Positions 44,492 through 54,202 of a stretch of 64,000 bases of DNA are shown here, one piece after another. The stretch comes from Rhizobiales bacterium GAS188 (GTDB taxonomy: Bacteria; Pseudomonadota; Alphaproteobacteria; Rhizobiales; Beijerinckiaceae). Under the pieces are notes generated by a model that saw only the letters and a list, made by a program, of their open reading frames with translations, was not told where the DNA came from and did not search any database. Within the stretch, counting starts at the first letter, position 1; each line of letters starts with the position of its first letter. The stretch is taken from positions 6,891,001 through 6,955,000 of the forward strand of contig FNSS01000001.1 of the NCBI GenBank assembly GCA_900104855.1, read 5' to 3'. Both the position numbers and the translations under genes were made by a program.

Positions 44492-45787
44492 ATGCGTTAC
44501 CAAATCAATCGGAGGGCCGTACTGGGGCTCGCGCTCGGCGCGACGCTCGCCGGGGCGGCGGTCGCTCCCGCGCACGCCGAAGATACGATCAAGATCGGCA
44601 TCCTGCATTCCCTGTCGGGCACCATGGCCATCAGCGAAACGACGCTGAAGGATGTGATGCTCATGCTGATCGACGAGCAGAACAAGAAGGGCGGGGTGCT
44701 CGGCAAGAAGCTCGAGGCCGTCGTCGTCGACCCCGCCTCCAACTGGCCGCTCTTCGCCGAGAAGGCCCGCGAGCTGATCGGCAAGGACAAGGTCGCGGCC
44801 GTGTTCGGCTGCTGGACCTCGGTGTCGCGCAAATCCGTGCTGCCGGTATTCAAAGAACTCGACAGCGTCCTGTTCTATCCCGTGCAATATGAGGGCGAGG
44901 AGAGCGAGCGCAACGTCTTCTACACCGGCGCCGCGCCGAACCAGCAGGCGATTCCGGCCGTCGACTATCTGATGGACCAGGGCATCAAGCGCTGGGTGCT
45001 CGAAGGCACCGACTATGTCTATCCACGCACCACCAACAAGATCCTCGAGGCCTATCTCAAGGCGAAGGGCGTCGCCGACGCCGATATCTCGATCAACTAC
45101 ACGCCCTTTGGTTTCGCCGATTGGCAGACGCGCGTCGCCGCCATCAAGAAGTTCGGCTCCGAAGGCAAGAAGACGGCCGTGGTCTCGACCATCAACGGTG
45201 ATGCCAATGTCCCCTTCTACAAGGAGCTCGGCAACCAGGGCCTGAAGGCGACCGATATTCCCGTCGTCGCCTTCTCGGTGGGCGAGGAGGAGCTCGCCGG
45301 CATCGACACCAAGCCGCTCGTCGGCCATCTCGCCGCCTGGAACTATTTCCAGTCGATCGACACGCCCGACAACAAGGCCTTCATCACCAAGTGGAAGGCC
45401 TATACCAAGAACCCGAAGCGCGTCAGCAATGACCCGATGGAAGCCCATGTCATCGGCTTCGCAATGTGGGTGAAGGCCGTGGAGAAGGCCGGCACCACCG
45501 ATCCGGACAAGGTCATCGACGCCGTCATCGGCGTCTCGGTGCCGAACCTCACCGGCGGCTACTCGACCATGATGCCGAACCACCACATCACCAAGCCGGT
45601 CTTCATCGGCGAGGTGCAGGCGGACGGCCAGTTCTCGACCGTCTGGCAGACGCAGGGCCTGGTGGTTGCCAATGAGTGGTCGCCCTACCTTGAAGGCTCC
45701 AAGGACCTGATCGCCGATTGGCGCAAGCCCATGAGCTGCGGCAATTTCAACGTCAAATCCGGAAAATGCGGCGGCCAAGGTACCTGA
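44492..45787 (+). CDS. urtA: Urea ABC transporter substrate-binding protein
   Basis: The 431-residue receptor has a twin-arginine-type leader (INRRAVLGLALGATLAGA) and UrtA phrases: TIKIGILHSLSGTMAISETTL, DPASNWPLFAEKARELI, FGCWTSVSRKSVLPVF and YPVQYEGEE. It binds urea or short amides outside the cell membrane. Start ATG 44492 has GGAGGTG seven bases upstream; longer in-frame starts overlap the dispersed repeat. It heads urtABCDE and follows a sigma-54 promoter. Its stop codon lies inside the first unit of an 18-nt tandem repeat. Confidence 0.95.
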   Translation: MRYQINRRAVLGLALGATLAGAAVAPAHAEDTIKIGILHSLSGTMAISETTLKDVMLMLIDEQNKKGGVLGKKLEAVVVDPASNWPLFAEKARELIGKDKVAAVFGCWTSVSRKSVLPVFKELDSVLFYPVQYEGEESERNVFYTGAAPNQQAIPAVDYLMDQGIKRWVLEGTDYVYPRTTNKILEAYLKAKGVADADISINYTPFGFADWQTRVAAIKKFGSEGKKTAVVSTINGDANVPFYKELGNQGLKATDIPVVAFSVGEEELAGIDTKPLVGHLAAWNYFQSIDTPDNKAFITKWKAYTKNPKRVSNDPMEAHVIGFAMWVKAVEKAGTTDPDKVIDAVIGVSVPNLTGGYSTMMPNHHITKPVFIGEVQADGQFSTVWQTQGLVVANEWSPYLEGSKDLIADWRKPMSCGNFNVKSGKCGGQGT

Positions 45788-45836
45788 GCAAGGACTGGTT
45801 CCTGAGCAAAGACTGGCCCCTGAGTCGGGCCTGCCT
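45783..45836. repeat. Three 18-nt tandem units spanning the urtA stop
   Basis: Units at 45783-45800, 45801-45818 and 45819-45836 each begin CCTGAG; the first two differ at three positions and the third is more diverged. The urtA TGA is inside the first unit. The rest of the 152-bp gap to urtB contains no gene. Confidence 0.65.
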
Positions 45837-45939
45837 CCGCGCTTGCTTCCGGCCCGCATGACCATCGCGCAGGCGCCGCTTCTCGCGACGCCTGCGCCCG
45901 ACGTCCGCTGCTCTCCTACGGCAAATCAACGAGAGTGAG

Positions 45940-47595
45940 ATGCGATCGATGCTCCGCAATCTTGCCAAGAATCGCCTTGCCAAGAGTCGCTTTGCCATGA
46001 GTCGGCTTGCCAGCCTCGCTGCGCTCTTGGTTTTGACCCTTCTCGTCCCCCTGCTGGCGAGAGCGGCCGATCGTGCCGAGCTCATGACGCGCTTTGCGAC
46101 CGAGAATTTCAACGAGATCGATGCCGCCGTGACCGCGCTCGCGGCGAGCGGCGAAGAGACCGCGCAGACGGTGATCTCGGCGCTCGCCGACCGGCGGCTC
46201 TTCTACAACCCTGCCGATAAGAACGTCGTCTACAAGGACGAGGCCGGCAAGACCTTCGCTGCCGCGACCGGCGCCGAGATCGCCGCCCCCCCGAGCGGCC
46301 TCAAACCGGTGCGTCTCAACAACCGCGTGCGCTCGAGCATCGAAGCAGCGCTCGGCTCGCTCACTTTACTGGCGGCCGATCCGGGCAAGCGCCGCAGCGC
46401 CGCCGACGCCGTGTTCAAATCGCGCGACCCCACCGCCCTGCCGGCCCTCGAGGCGGCCCTGGCGAAAGAGAGCGATCCTTTGGTGAAGCGCATCATGGGG
46501 CAGGCGCGCGCCGCCATCTTCCTGCAGAAGGCCGATGCGCCGGAGGCTACCCGCATCGACGCGGTGCGCCTGATCCGCGAGCGCGGCGACCAGGACGCGC
46601 TGTCGCTGCTGCGCTCGATCCCGGCCGACGCGCCGGCTTCGGTCAAGGAGGCCGCAGCCGCCGCCATCGCGGCCATCGAGAGCCGGCTCGCCTTGTGGGG
46701 GACCGCGCAGAATGCCTGGTACGGCCTGTCGCTGGGCTCGGTCCTGCTGCTGGCCGCCATCGGCCTTGCCGTCACCTTCGGGGTGATGGGGGTGATCAAC
46801 ATGGCGCATGGCGAGATGGTGATGCTCGGCGCCTATACGAGCTTCATGATCCAGGATGCGATGCGCCAGCACGGCTCGACCAATATGGGGCTGGCTCTGG
46901 CGCTGGCTGTTCCGGCGGCCTTTTTGGTATCGGGCGCGGCCGGCATCGTCATCGAGCGCGGCGTCATCCGCTTCCTCTATGGGCGGCCGCTCGAAACCCT
47001 GCTCGCCACCTGGGGCATCTCGCTGATCTTGCAGCAGGCGGTGCGCACCGGTTTCGGCCCGACCAATCGCGAAGTCGACACGCCGGCCTTCATGTCGGGC
47101 GCCTTCGATGTCGGCGGCATGCAGATCACGCTCAACCGGCTCGCCATCATCCTGTTCGCGATCGCGGTGTTCGTGGCGCTGCAGTTCGTCCTGCGCTTCA
47201 CCAGCTTCGGCCTGCGCACCCGCGCCGTCACCCAGAACCGGCGCATGGCCTCCTCGATGGGCATCCGCACCAACTGGATCGACGCGCTCACCTTCGGCCT
47301 CGGCTCCGGCATTGCCGGCCTCGCCGGCGTCGCTCTCTCGCAGATCGACAATGTCTCGCCCAATCTCGGCCAGGGCTACATCATCGATTCCTTCCTGGTC
47401 GTGGTGTTCGGCGGTGTCGGTAATCTCTGGGGCACGCTGATCGCCGCCTTGTCGATCGGCATGGCGAACAAGTTCCTCGAGCCCTTTGCGGGCGCGGTCC
47501 TCGGCAAGATCGCGCTCCTCGTCTTCATCATCCTTTTCATCCAGAAACGGCCGCGGGGCCTGTTCGCCCTCAAGGGCCGGGCGATCGAGGCGTGA
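45940..47595 (+). CDS. urtB: Urea ABC transporter permease UrtB
   Basis: The 551-residue protein has the long extracytoplasmic N-terminal domain typical of UrtB (about 45-245, Ala/Leu-rich helical repeats such as ALPALEAALAKESDPLVKRI) and a C-terminal LivH-like permease (about 260-545) with GVMGVINMAHGEMVMLGAY and the GGVGNLWGTLIAA segment. The leader region contains four 15-nt repeats encoding NLAKN-RLAKS-RFAMS-RLASL. Its stop overlaps the urtC start. Confidence 0.93.
   Translation: MRSMLRNLAKNRLAKSRFAMSRLASLAALLVLTLLVPLLARAADRAELMTRFATENFNEIDAAVTALAASGEETAQTVISALADRRLFYNPADKNVVYKDEAGKTFAAATGAEIAAPPSGLKPVRLNNRVRSSIEAALGSLTLLAADPGKRRSAADAVFKSRDPTALPALEAALAKESDPLVKRIMGQARAAIFLQKADAPEATRIDAVRLIRERGDQDALSLLRSIPADAPASVKEAAAAAIAAIESRLALWGTAQNAWYGLSLGSVLLLAAIGLAVTFGVMGVINMAHGEMVMLGAYTSFMIQDAMRQHGSTNMGLALALAVPAAFLVSGAAGIVIERGVIRFLYGRPLETLLATWGISLILQQAVRTGFGPTNREVDTPAFMSGAFDVGGMQITLNRLAIILFAIAVFVALQFVLRFTSFGLRTRAVTQNRRMASSMGIRTNWIDALTFGLGSGIAGLAGVALSQIDNVSPNLGQGYIIDSFLVVVFGGVGNLWGTLIAALSIGMANKFLEPFAGAVLGKIALLVFIILFIQKRPRGLFALKGRAIEA
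45961..46020. repeat. Four 15-nt tandem units in the urtB leader
   Basis: CTTGCCAAGAATCGC, CTTGCCAAGAGTCGC, TTTGCCATGAGTCGG and CTTGCCAGCCTCGCT are consecutive. They encode the charged n-region before the signal helix, so the leader is longer and more basic than usual, but in frame. Confidence 0.7.
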
Positions 47596-48782
47596 TGATG
47601 AGCGCATCTCGCTTCGGACCTGGCTTTGGCTTCGTCGGCCCGCTCGGCGCGGGCTTCCTGGCGCTGCTCGTCATTGCCGCCATCTTCGTGCCGATCGCCA
47701 ACCTCGCGGTGCCGGCAGGCTCGGCGCTGCATGTCTCGACCGCCAGCATGTCGCTTGCCGGCAAATATCTGTGCTACGCGCTCCTCGCCGTGGCGCTCGA
47801 CCTCGTCTGGGGCTATTGCGGCATCCTGTCGCTCGGCCATGGCGCCTTCTTCGCGCTCGGCGGCTATGCCATGGGCATGTATCTGATGCGCCAGATCGGC
47901 TCGCGCGGCGTCTACGGCAATCCGCTCCTGCCCGACTTCATGGTCTTCCTCAATTGGACGAAGCTGCCCTGGTACTGGACGGGCTTCGACCTGTTCCCGG
48001 TCGCCGCGATCATGGTGCTGCTGGCGCCCGGCATCCTCGCCTTCGTGTTCGGCTGGTTCGCCTTCCGCTCGCGCGTGACCGGCGTCTATCTGTCGATCAT
48101 CACCCAGGCGATGACCTATGCGCTGCAGCTCGCCTTCTTCCGTAACGATATGGGGTTTGGCGGCAATAACGGCATGACCGATTTCAAGGACGTGCTCGGC
48201 TTTCCGGTCCAGGCGGAGACGACGCGCGCCACCTTGTTCTCCATCACCTGCATCGCCCTCGGCTGCGGCTATCTCCTGTGCCGCGCCATCGTCACCTCGA
48301 AGCTCGGCAAGGTGCTGGTCGCCATCCGCGACGCCGAGAGCCGGGTGCGTTTCCTCGGCTACCGGGTCGAGAACTACAAGGTGTTCGTGTTCACCGCCTC
48401 GGCCTGCCTCGCTGGCATCGCGGGCGCGCTCTACGTGCCGCAGGTCGGCATCATCAACCCGTCCGAATTCGCGCCGGGCAACTCCATCGAGATGGTCATC
48501 TGGGTCGCGGTCGGCGGGCGCGGCACCCTGGTCGGGGCAGCCTTCGGCGCCATCCTGGTGAATTTCGCGAAGACCAGCTTCACCAGCGGCGTAATGGCCG
48601 AATATTGGCTGTTCGCGCTCGGCGGCCTGTTCGTCTTCGTGACCTTGTTCCTGCCCAAAGGGGTGCTGGGCACAGTCATCAGCCTCGTGCGCCCGCGCTC
48701 GCCCTCAAGCTTGGCGGTGGCCGATCCCACCCCGCCGCCCTCCACCACGACGGTGGAGGAAACCTCCTGTCCGGCGAGGTAA
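47595..48782 (+). CDS. urtC: Urea ABC transporter permease UrtC
   Basis: The 395-residue permease has LivM-family features: ALDLVWGYCGILSLGHGAFFALGGYAMG, the coupling loop RDAESRVRFLGYRVENYK, and GGRGTLVGAAFGA near the end, with a Pro-rich cytoplasmic tail. The ATG at 47595 overlaps the urtB stop (TGATG). The next ATG, 47598, has better spacing from GAGG and may be the true start. It pairs with UrtB in the urea channel. Confidence 0.94.
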   Translation: MMSASRFGPGFGFVGPLGAGFLALLVIAAIFVPIANLAVPAGSALHVSTASMSLAGKYLCYALLAVALDLVWGYCGILSLGHGAFFALGGYAMGMYLMRQIGSRGVYGNPLLPDFMVFLNWTKLPWYWTGFDLFPVAAIMVLLAPGILAFVFGWFAFRSRVTGVYLSIITQAMTYALQLAFFRNDMGFGGNNGMTDFKDVLGFPVQAETTRATLFSITCIALGCGYLLCRAIVTSKLGKVLVAIRDAESRVRFLGYRVENYKVFVFTASACLAGIAGALYVPQVGIINPSEFAPGNSIEMVIWVAVGGRGTLVGAAFGAILVNFAKTSFTSGVMAEYWLFALGGLFVFVTLFLPKGVLGTVISLVRPRSPSSLAVADPTPPPSTTTVEETSCPAR

Positions 48783-48785
48783 CTC

Positions 48786-49535
48786 ATGGCCCAGCTCACC
48801 CGCAGCCTTCTCTATCTCGACGGCGTCTCGGTCTCTTTCGACGGCTTCAAGGCGCTGCGCGAATTGTCCTTGACGGTCGAGCCCGGAGAGATGCGCGCCA
48901 TCATCGGGCCGAACGGGGCCGGCAAGACCACCATGATGGACGTGATCACCGGCAAGACCCGTCCCGACAAGGGTCATGTGCTGTTCGAAGGCGATATCGA
49001 CCTCACCCGCCTCGACGAAGCTCAGATCGCCGGCCTCGGCATCGGCCGCAAATTCCAGAAGCCGACCGTGTTCGACAGCCATACGGTCGAGGACAACCTC
49101 ATCCTCGCGCTGCAGTCGCCGCGCCAGGTGTTCTCGAACCTCGTCTGGTCGGTCAGCGACGCGGCCGGAAAGCGCATCGACAAGATCCTGGAGACGACGC
49201 GCCTCACGCCGGTGCGAGAGCGGCTCGCAGGTTCCCTCAGCCACGGGCAGAAGCAATGGCTCGAGATCGGCATGCTGCTCGCTCAGGAGCCGAAGCTGCT
49301 CCTGGTCGACGAGCCCGTCGCCGGCATGACCGATGCCGAGACGGCCGAGACGGCGCGTCTCCTCAAGGAGATCGCGGAGGACCATTCGGTCATCGTGGTC
49401 GAGCACGACATGACCTTCGTCGCCGAGCTCGGCGTGCAGGTCACGGTCCTGCATGAGGGCTCGGTGCTGGCCGAAGGCTCGCTCGACAAGGTGAGTGCCG
49501 ATGAGCGTGTCATCGAAGTCTATCTCGGGCGTTAG
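48786..49535 (+). CDS. urtD: Urea ABC transporter ATP-binding protein UrtD
   Basis: The 249-residue ATPase has Walker A GPNGAGKTTMMD, the UrtD-type ITGKTRPDKG, RKFQKPTVFDSHTVEDNL, signature LSHGQKQWLEIG (diverged C-loop, as usual in UrtD), Walker B LLLVDEPVAGMT and switch VEHDM. It starts three bases after the urtC stop and is followed by urtE. Confidence 0.95.
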   Translation: MAQLTRSLLYLDGVSVSFDGFKALRELSLTVEPGEMRAIIGPNGAGKTTMMDVITGKTRPDKGHVLFEGDIDLTRLDEAQIAGLGIGRKFQKPTVFDSHTVEDNLILALQSPRQVFSNLVWSVSDAAGKRIDKILETTRLTPVRERLAGSLSHGQKQWLEIGMLLAQEPKLLLVDEPVAGMTDAETAETARLLKEIAEDHSVIVVEHDMTFVAELGVQVTVLHEGSVLAEGSLDKVSADERVIEVYLGR

Positions 49536-49552
49536 AGGCACTCGGAGCAAAC

Positions 49553-50248
49553 ATGCTGAACGTCGAGAAGGTCGACCTCTACTATGGCGCCGCGCAAGCG
49601 TTGCGCGGCGTGTCGCTCTCGGCCGGGCGTGGCCAGGTGACTTGCGTGCTCGGTCGCAACGGGGTCGGCAAGACGACGCTGCTGCGTGCGGTGACCGGCC
49701 AGCAGCCCGTGGGGGCGGGCGCGATCAGCTGGGAGGGCGAGGACATCACCACGCTTCCGCCGCATCAGCGGGCGCGGCGCGGCATCGCCTATGTGCCGCA
49801 AGGCCGCGAGATCTTTCCGCTGCTGACGGTGCGCGAGAATCTCGAGACCGGCTTCGCACCCTTGCCGTGGGCACAGCATTCCATCCCCGAGGAGGTCTTC
49901 TCGCTGTTCCCGGTGCTCAAGGAGATGCTGCGCCGTCGGGGAGGGGATCTGTCGGGCGGCCAGCAGCAGCAGCTCGCCATCGGGCGCGCCCTCGTGACGC
50001 GCCCCAAGCTCATCGTGCTCGACGAACCAACGGAAGGCATCCAGCCCTCGATCATCAAGCAGATCGGGGCGGCGATCGACTATCTTCGCCGCTCGGGCGA
50101 GATCGCCATCCTGCTGGTCGAGCAATATTTCGATTTCGCCAAGGAACTCGCGGATACCTTCTTCGTCATGGATCGCGGCGAGATCGTGCTCTCCGGCGCC
50201 GGCAAGGACATGAATGACGCCGATGTGCGTCGCCTGATGTCGGTGTAG
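49553..50248 (+). CDS. urtE: Urea ABC transporter ATP-binding protein UrtE
   Basis: The 231-residue ATPase has Walker A GRNGVGKTTLLRAVTG, PQGREIFPLLTVRENLETG, signature LSGGQQQQLAIGRAL, Walker B LIVLDEPTEGIQPSII and switch LVEQY. It ends the urtABCDE operon. The next gene, PBP1A, converges 19 bp away; no terminator hairpin is obvious between them. No urease genes follow in the window. Confidence 0.95.
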   Translation: MLNVEKVDLYYGAAQALRGVSLSAGRGQVTCVLGRNGVGKTTLLRAVTGQQPVGAGAISWEGEDITTLPPHQRARRGIAYVPQGREIFPLLTVRENLETGFAPLPWAQHSIPEEVFSLFPVLKEMLRRRGGDLSGGQQQQLAIGRALVTRPKLIVLDEPTEGIQPSIIKQIGAAIDYLRRSGEIAILLVEQYFDFAKELADTFFVMDRGEIVLSGAGKDMNDADVRRLMSV

Positions 50249-50267
50249 GCGGTGGCTATTCGTCGAT

Positions 50268-52691
50268 TCAGTACAATCCGCCGGTGCCCGCCCCCATAAC
50301 CCCATCGGCCCGGGGTGACTCGCCGCGTTGCCTCGTCCCGCCACCCGCGAAGTAATCGGGAGGCGCTTGTCCTGGCTTGAAGGCTTCCATGATGGTGTTG
50401 CCGTCGCCGGGGCCGGCGCGCAGCCCCGTGGCGACGCTGACACGGATGAGCTTGATGCCTTCCGGCACGCGGAAAGGAGTATCGGGCTTGTCCTTCAGCG
50501 CCATGCTCATGAAGTCGCGGAAGATGGGGGCGGTATAAGTTGCGGCCTGGGCGTTCTCTCCGCTGCCGAGAGAGCGCGGCTGGTCATAGCCGATGTAAAC
50601 GCCCATCGCGAGATTGGCCGTGAATCCCACGAACCAGAGGTCCTTGGCCTCATTGGTCGTGCCCGTTTTGCCGGCAATATAGGTGCGGCCGAGCACCTTG
50701 ATGGCGACGCCCGTGCCGCGCTGGATCACGCCCTGCATCATCGACGTGATCTGATAGGCGGTCATCGGGTCGATGACCTGTTCACGCTTGTCGATCAGCG
50801 TGGGCTCGGGCTGATCGTGCCAGTCATCGGAGTCGCAGGCGTTGCAGACGCGCTCATCATGCTTGAAGATGGTGTGGCCCCAGCGGTCCTGGATGCGGTC
50901 GATCAGGGTCGGCTTGATGCGGCGTCCGCCATTGGCGAGCATCGAATAGGCCGTGGTCAGGCGCAGCACCGTGGTTTCGCCCGCTCCCAGCGCCATCGGC
51001 AGATAGGGCTTGAGATCGTCATACACGCCGAATTTCTTGGCATATTCGACGATGAGCGGCATGCCCACATCCTTGGCGAGCCGCACCGTCATCAGATCCA
51101 GAGAGTGCTCGATGCCGTAGCGCAGCGGCCTCGGTCCGGCGAAACGTGCCTCGAAATTTTTCGGCCGCCAGGGCGGCAGGCCCGGTCCTTGATCGATCTC
51201 GATCGGCCCGTCGACCACGACGGTCGAGGGCGTATAGCCATTGTCGAGCGCCGTCGCATAGACGATGGGCTTGAAGGCCGAGCCCGGCTGGCGCAGGGCC
51301 TGCGTCGCACGATTGAACTCGCTCTGGCTGAAGGAGAAACCGCCGACCATCGCGAAGACGCGTCCCGTCAGCGGATCCAGGGCGACGAGCCCACCGGAGA
51401 CCTCCGGGATCTGCCGCAACCGATACTGGCCGGGCTTGCCGTCGAGCGGCTCGACATAGACGACGTCGCCGCTCGACAGGATCTCACGCAGCCTTCCCTT
51501 GCGCGCCCATTTCACATTGTCGCTCAGGATCGTGCCCGTGTCGCGGGTAGGCGCCACTGCGCCGCTCGCGAGCCTCGGCGGCTGCAGGCCGATATTGGCG
51601 GAGAGATCATTTGTGTCGAGCACCACGGCGAGCTGCCAGGGCTTCACATCGCCCAGCACAGGAACTTGGGCGAGGGCCTCGCCCCAGTCGCGCCCAACAT
51701 CGATCCTCTGGATGACGCCGTGCCATCCATGCTGCTCGTCGTAGCGCACGAGCCCGTCGACCAGGGCCTTGCGCGCCATGAGTTGCATTTGCGGATCGAG
51801 GGTCGTGCGCACCGAAAGGCCGCCTTCGTAGAGCTCGGACGAGCCGTAGCGATCGGCAAGCTCGCGGCGCACCTCTTCGCTAAAAAAGCCGGCATAGACG
51901 TTGTTCGGGGATACGCTGCGCAGGTTGAGACGGATGTCCTCGGCCTTTGCCTTCTGCACGTCCTCGCGTGTCGCAAAGCCGTTCTCGACCATGCGGTCGA
52001 GCACCCAGTTGCGGCGTTCGATCGCCGCATCATGCCGCTCGAAAGGATTATAGCTGCTCGGCGCCTTGGGCAGGGCAGCAAGATAAGCGGCCTCGGCGAG
52101 CGTCAGCTCATGGACGGACTTGCCGTAATAGTTCAGTGCCGCGGAGGCGACGCCGTAATTGCCGAAACCGAGATAGATCTGGTTGAGATAAAGCTCGAGG
52201 ATCTTCTCCTTGGTGTAGGTCGCCTCGATGCGCAGCGCCAGCAGTATCTCCTTGATTTTGCGGTCATAGGTCTGTTCGGAGGACAAGAGGAAGTTCTTCG
52301 CGACTTGCTGGGTGATGGTCGAGGCGCCCTGCTGGCGGCGGCCTGATCGCGTGAAATTGGCGATGATGGCGCGCCCGATGCCTTCCGGATCGACGCCGTA
52401 ATGCGTGAAGAAGCTCCTATCCTCGGCCGCAAGAAAAGCGTTGACCAAGAGCTTCGGCACGTCCTCGACGGGTAGATACAGCCGACGCTCCTTGGCATAT
52501 TCGGCGATCAGGCTGCCATCGGCGGCGTGCACGCGCGTCATCACCGGCGGCTCGTAATCGCGTAACTGCGTATAGTCGGGAAGATCCTGCGAGTAGTTCC
52601 AGATCAAAAATGCGGCAACGCCGGAGCCGGCAATGAAGACGATCGTCGCCGACGCGAAGACGAACCCAATAAATCTGATGAGTGATCGCAT
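50268..52691 (-). CDS. mrcA: Penicillin-binding protein 1A (class A, bifunctional)
   Basis: The 807-residue enzyme polymerises and crosslinks peptidoglycan in the periplasm. It has a short cytoplasmic start, one transmembrane helix (about 8-31), a GT51 glycosyltransferase domain (catalytic Glu90 in AAEDRSFF, later STITQQVAKN and LNQIYLG), an OB-like insertion and a transpeptidase domain with nucleophile Ser471 (GSAFKP), and KTGT at 675-678. The second transpeptidase motif reads Ser530-Leu-Asp532 (HSLDLM) instead of the usual S-x-N. Start ATG 52691. The Gly-rich C-terminal tail is probably disordered. Confidence 0.95.
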   Translation of the reverse strand: MRSLIRFIGFVFASATIVFIAGSGVAAFLIWNYSQDLPDYTQLRDYEPPVMTRVHAADGSLIAEYAKERRLYLPVEDVPKLLVNAFLAAEDRSFFTHYGVDPEGIGRAIIANFTRSGRRQQGASTITQQVAKNFLLSSEQTYDRKIKEILLALRIEATYTKEKILELYLNQIYLGFGNYGVASAALNYYGKSVHELTLAEAAYLAALPKAPSSYNPFERHDAAIERRNWVLDRMVENGFATREDVQKAKAEDIRLNLRSVSPNNVYAGFFSEEVRRELADRYGSSELYEGGLSVRTTLDPQMQLMARKALVDGLVRYDEQHGWHGVIQRIDVGRDWGEALAQVPVLGDVKPWQLAVVLDTNDLSANIGLQPPRLASGAVAPTRDTGTILSDNVKWARKGRLREILSSGDVVYVEPLDGKPGQYRLRQIPEVSGGLVALDPLTGRVFAMVGGFSFSQSEFNRATQALRQPGSAFKPIVYATALDNGYTPSTVVVDGPIEIDQGPGLPPWRPKNFEARFAGPRPLRYGIEHSLDLMTVRLAKDVGMPLIVEYAKKFGVYDDLKPYLPMALGAGETTVLRLTTAYSMLANGGRRIKPTLIDRIQDRWGHTIFKHDERVCNACDSDDWHDQPEPTLIDKREQVIDPMTAYQITSMMQGVIQRGTGVAIKVLGRTYIAGKTGTTNEAKDLWFVGFTANLAMGVYIGYDQPRSLGSGENAQAATYTAPIFRDFMSMALKDKPDTPFRVPEGIKLIRVSVATGLRAGPGDGNTIMEAFKPGQAPPDYFAGGGTRQRGESPRADGVMGAGTGGLY

Positions 52692-53008
52692 GCGTTCACC
52701 CGTCTAATCGTGCCCAGAAGACTCCACCGAATCTCGACCTCTGCAATCCGAAATTCTAAAGCTTGACGCTCATTACTTGCCGGACTGATCGGGCGCGAAC
52801 CGCCGCCGATAGTCGATGTCCCCTCTCTCGCAAGGGAGACGAGGTGAAACATCCGTGCCTCTTCTGCAACAGTGTCGTTGAGGCCTTGGGCTTTTGTGAG
52901 GCGAAGCGGCAATTTCCAAGAATCAAGGATGCCCAGGCCACCCTTGACCGATCGATTTCAGAGCAGGACCGCGCGAACCCGGCAATCGCGGCATGTGCGG
53001 ATTGATCG
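52692..53008. other. Intergenic region upstream of mrcA
   Basis: These 317 bases lie between the mrcA start and the stop of the Ldh-family gene, both leftward, and should hold the mrcA promoter. Short open frames of about 80 codons exist on both strands (for example rightward 52763-53005) but lack ribosome sites or family resemblance. I see no repeat or RNA gene. Confidence 0.35.
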
Positions 53009-54118
53009 TTATAAGCCGAGGTGCGGGGCCGCGCCGGCGGCGTCGATCGTCTCCTGCGGCACGCCGATCTCGCGCGCCGCGTCCATGATCGCGGTCCAGG
53101 CATCCTCCGACAGCGGCACGCCCTTCGCCATGCGCTCGCGGCGGGCGATTTCCTCGGCCTCGCCCGGCACCAGCACGTCCTTGCCGGGATCGATGGGCTT
53201 GGCGCTCTTCACGAAGGCGAGGTAGCGGGCGATCTCGTCGGGAAAGAACTCCGAGGCATCGATGACCTTGGGGTCGATGAAGATCGACAGCATACCGTTC
53301 GAGAAGCGCCGGCCCGATTTCGTCGCGCCGTTGCCGGTGAGCGCGCCGCCGATCAGCTCGCACATCAGCGCCAGCCCCGAGCCCTTATGCTCGCCGAAAG
53401 CCCGGATCGCGCCCTTGCCCTGGCCGTGATTGCGCGGACCGGTCGGCTCGTACTCGCCATAGAGCAGATGCGGATCGCCGCTCACGCTGCCATCCGGGCC
53501 GATCAGTGCATCCGACGGCAGCTTCTTGCCGCCGCGACTCGCGACCAGCGCCTTGCCTTCGGCCACCAGCGAGGTCGCGAAATCGAGGATCAACGGCGCG
53601 AGGCCGGGGCGCGGAATGCCGACGCAGAAAGGCGCGGTCGAGAAGCGCCGCTCCGTGCCGCCGAAGGGAGCGACGAGCACGCTGCCGGCCGCATTGACGA
53701 AATGCGCCGAGACCAGGCCTTCGGCGGCCGCCATCTCGGCGAAATCGCCGACCCGGCCGATATGCGCCGAGTTGCGCAGCGCGATCGCCGACAGGCCCAT
53801 CGCCTTGCATTTCTCGATGCCGATCGCCACCGCTTGCGGCGCGACGGTCTGGCCGAAGCCGAATTGCCCGTCGATGACGGCGATGACCGGCGTGTCGGAG
53901 ACGATCTTGATGCTCTGGTCTTGAACAGTCTGGCCTTCCTTGAGCCAGCGCAGATAGACGGGCACGCGGATGACGCCGTGGCTGTCATGGCCGGCGAGAT
54001 TGGCTCCGACCAGATAGGTGGCGACGCGCTGCGCCTCGGCGGGCGAGGAGCCGGCGGTCGCAAAAATCTGCGCGACGAGCTCGCGCAGCCGGTCATGGGG
54101 GATAGTGATCATGGACAT
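53009..54118 (-). CDS. Ldh-family NAD(P)-dependent 2-hydroxyacid oxidoreductase
   Basis: The 369-residue protein belongs to the malate/L-lactate/ureidoglycolate dehydrogenase family (LDH2), with HDSHGVIRVPVYL near residue 40, NSAHIGRVGDFAEMAA, FVNAAGSV and GEHKGSGLALMCELIGGALTG. The family oxidises hydroxyacids such as malate, sulfolactate or ureidoglycolate. It is the last gene after a purine-type importer and xanthine dehydrogenase genes, so a ureidoglycolate or related role is possible but not shown. Start ATG 54118 or 54112; no strong ribosome site stands before either. Confidence 0.88.
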   Translation of the reverse strand: MSMITIPHDRLRELVAQIFATAGSSPAEAQRVATYLVGANLAGHDSHGVIRVPVYLRWLKEGQTVQDQSIKIVSDTPVIAVIDGQFGFGQTVAPQAVAIGIEKCKAMGLSAIALRNSAHIGRVGDFAEMAAAEGLVSAHFVNAAGSVLVAPFGGTERRFSTAPFCVGIPRPGLAPLILDFATSLVAEGKALVASRGGKKLPSDALIGPDGSVSGDPHLLYGEYEPTGPRNHGQGKGAIRAFGEHKGSGLALMCELIGGALTGNGATKSGRRFSNGMLSIFIDPKVIDASEFFPDEIARYLAFVKSAKPIDPGKDVLVPGEAEEIARRERMAKGVPLSEDAWTAIMDAAREIGVPQETIDAAGAAPHLGL

Positions 54119-54202
54119 ATCGAAGCGAGGGAGGGGAGGCGCGCCTGACCCGGAATGCGGGCGGGTCAGACGCTGATCGGAGGGCGGATGAAGGTGCCGC
54201 TC

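Noticed and set aside
50328-52346. 672-codon rightward ORF opposite PBP1A
   Set aside because: Shadow of the PBP1A coding sequence; no homology or ribosome site.
52763-53005. 80-codon ORF upstream of PBP1A
   Set aside because: No ribosome site, mixed composition and no recognisable domain.
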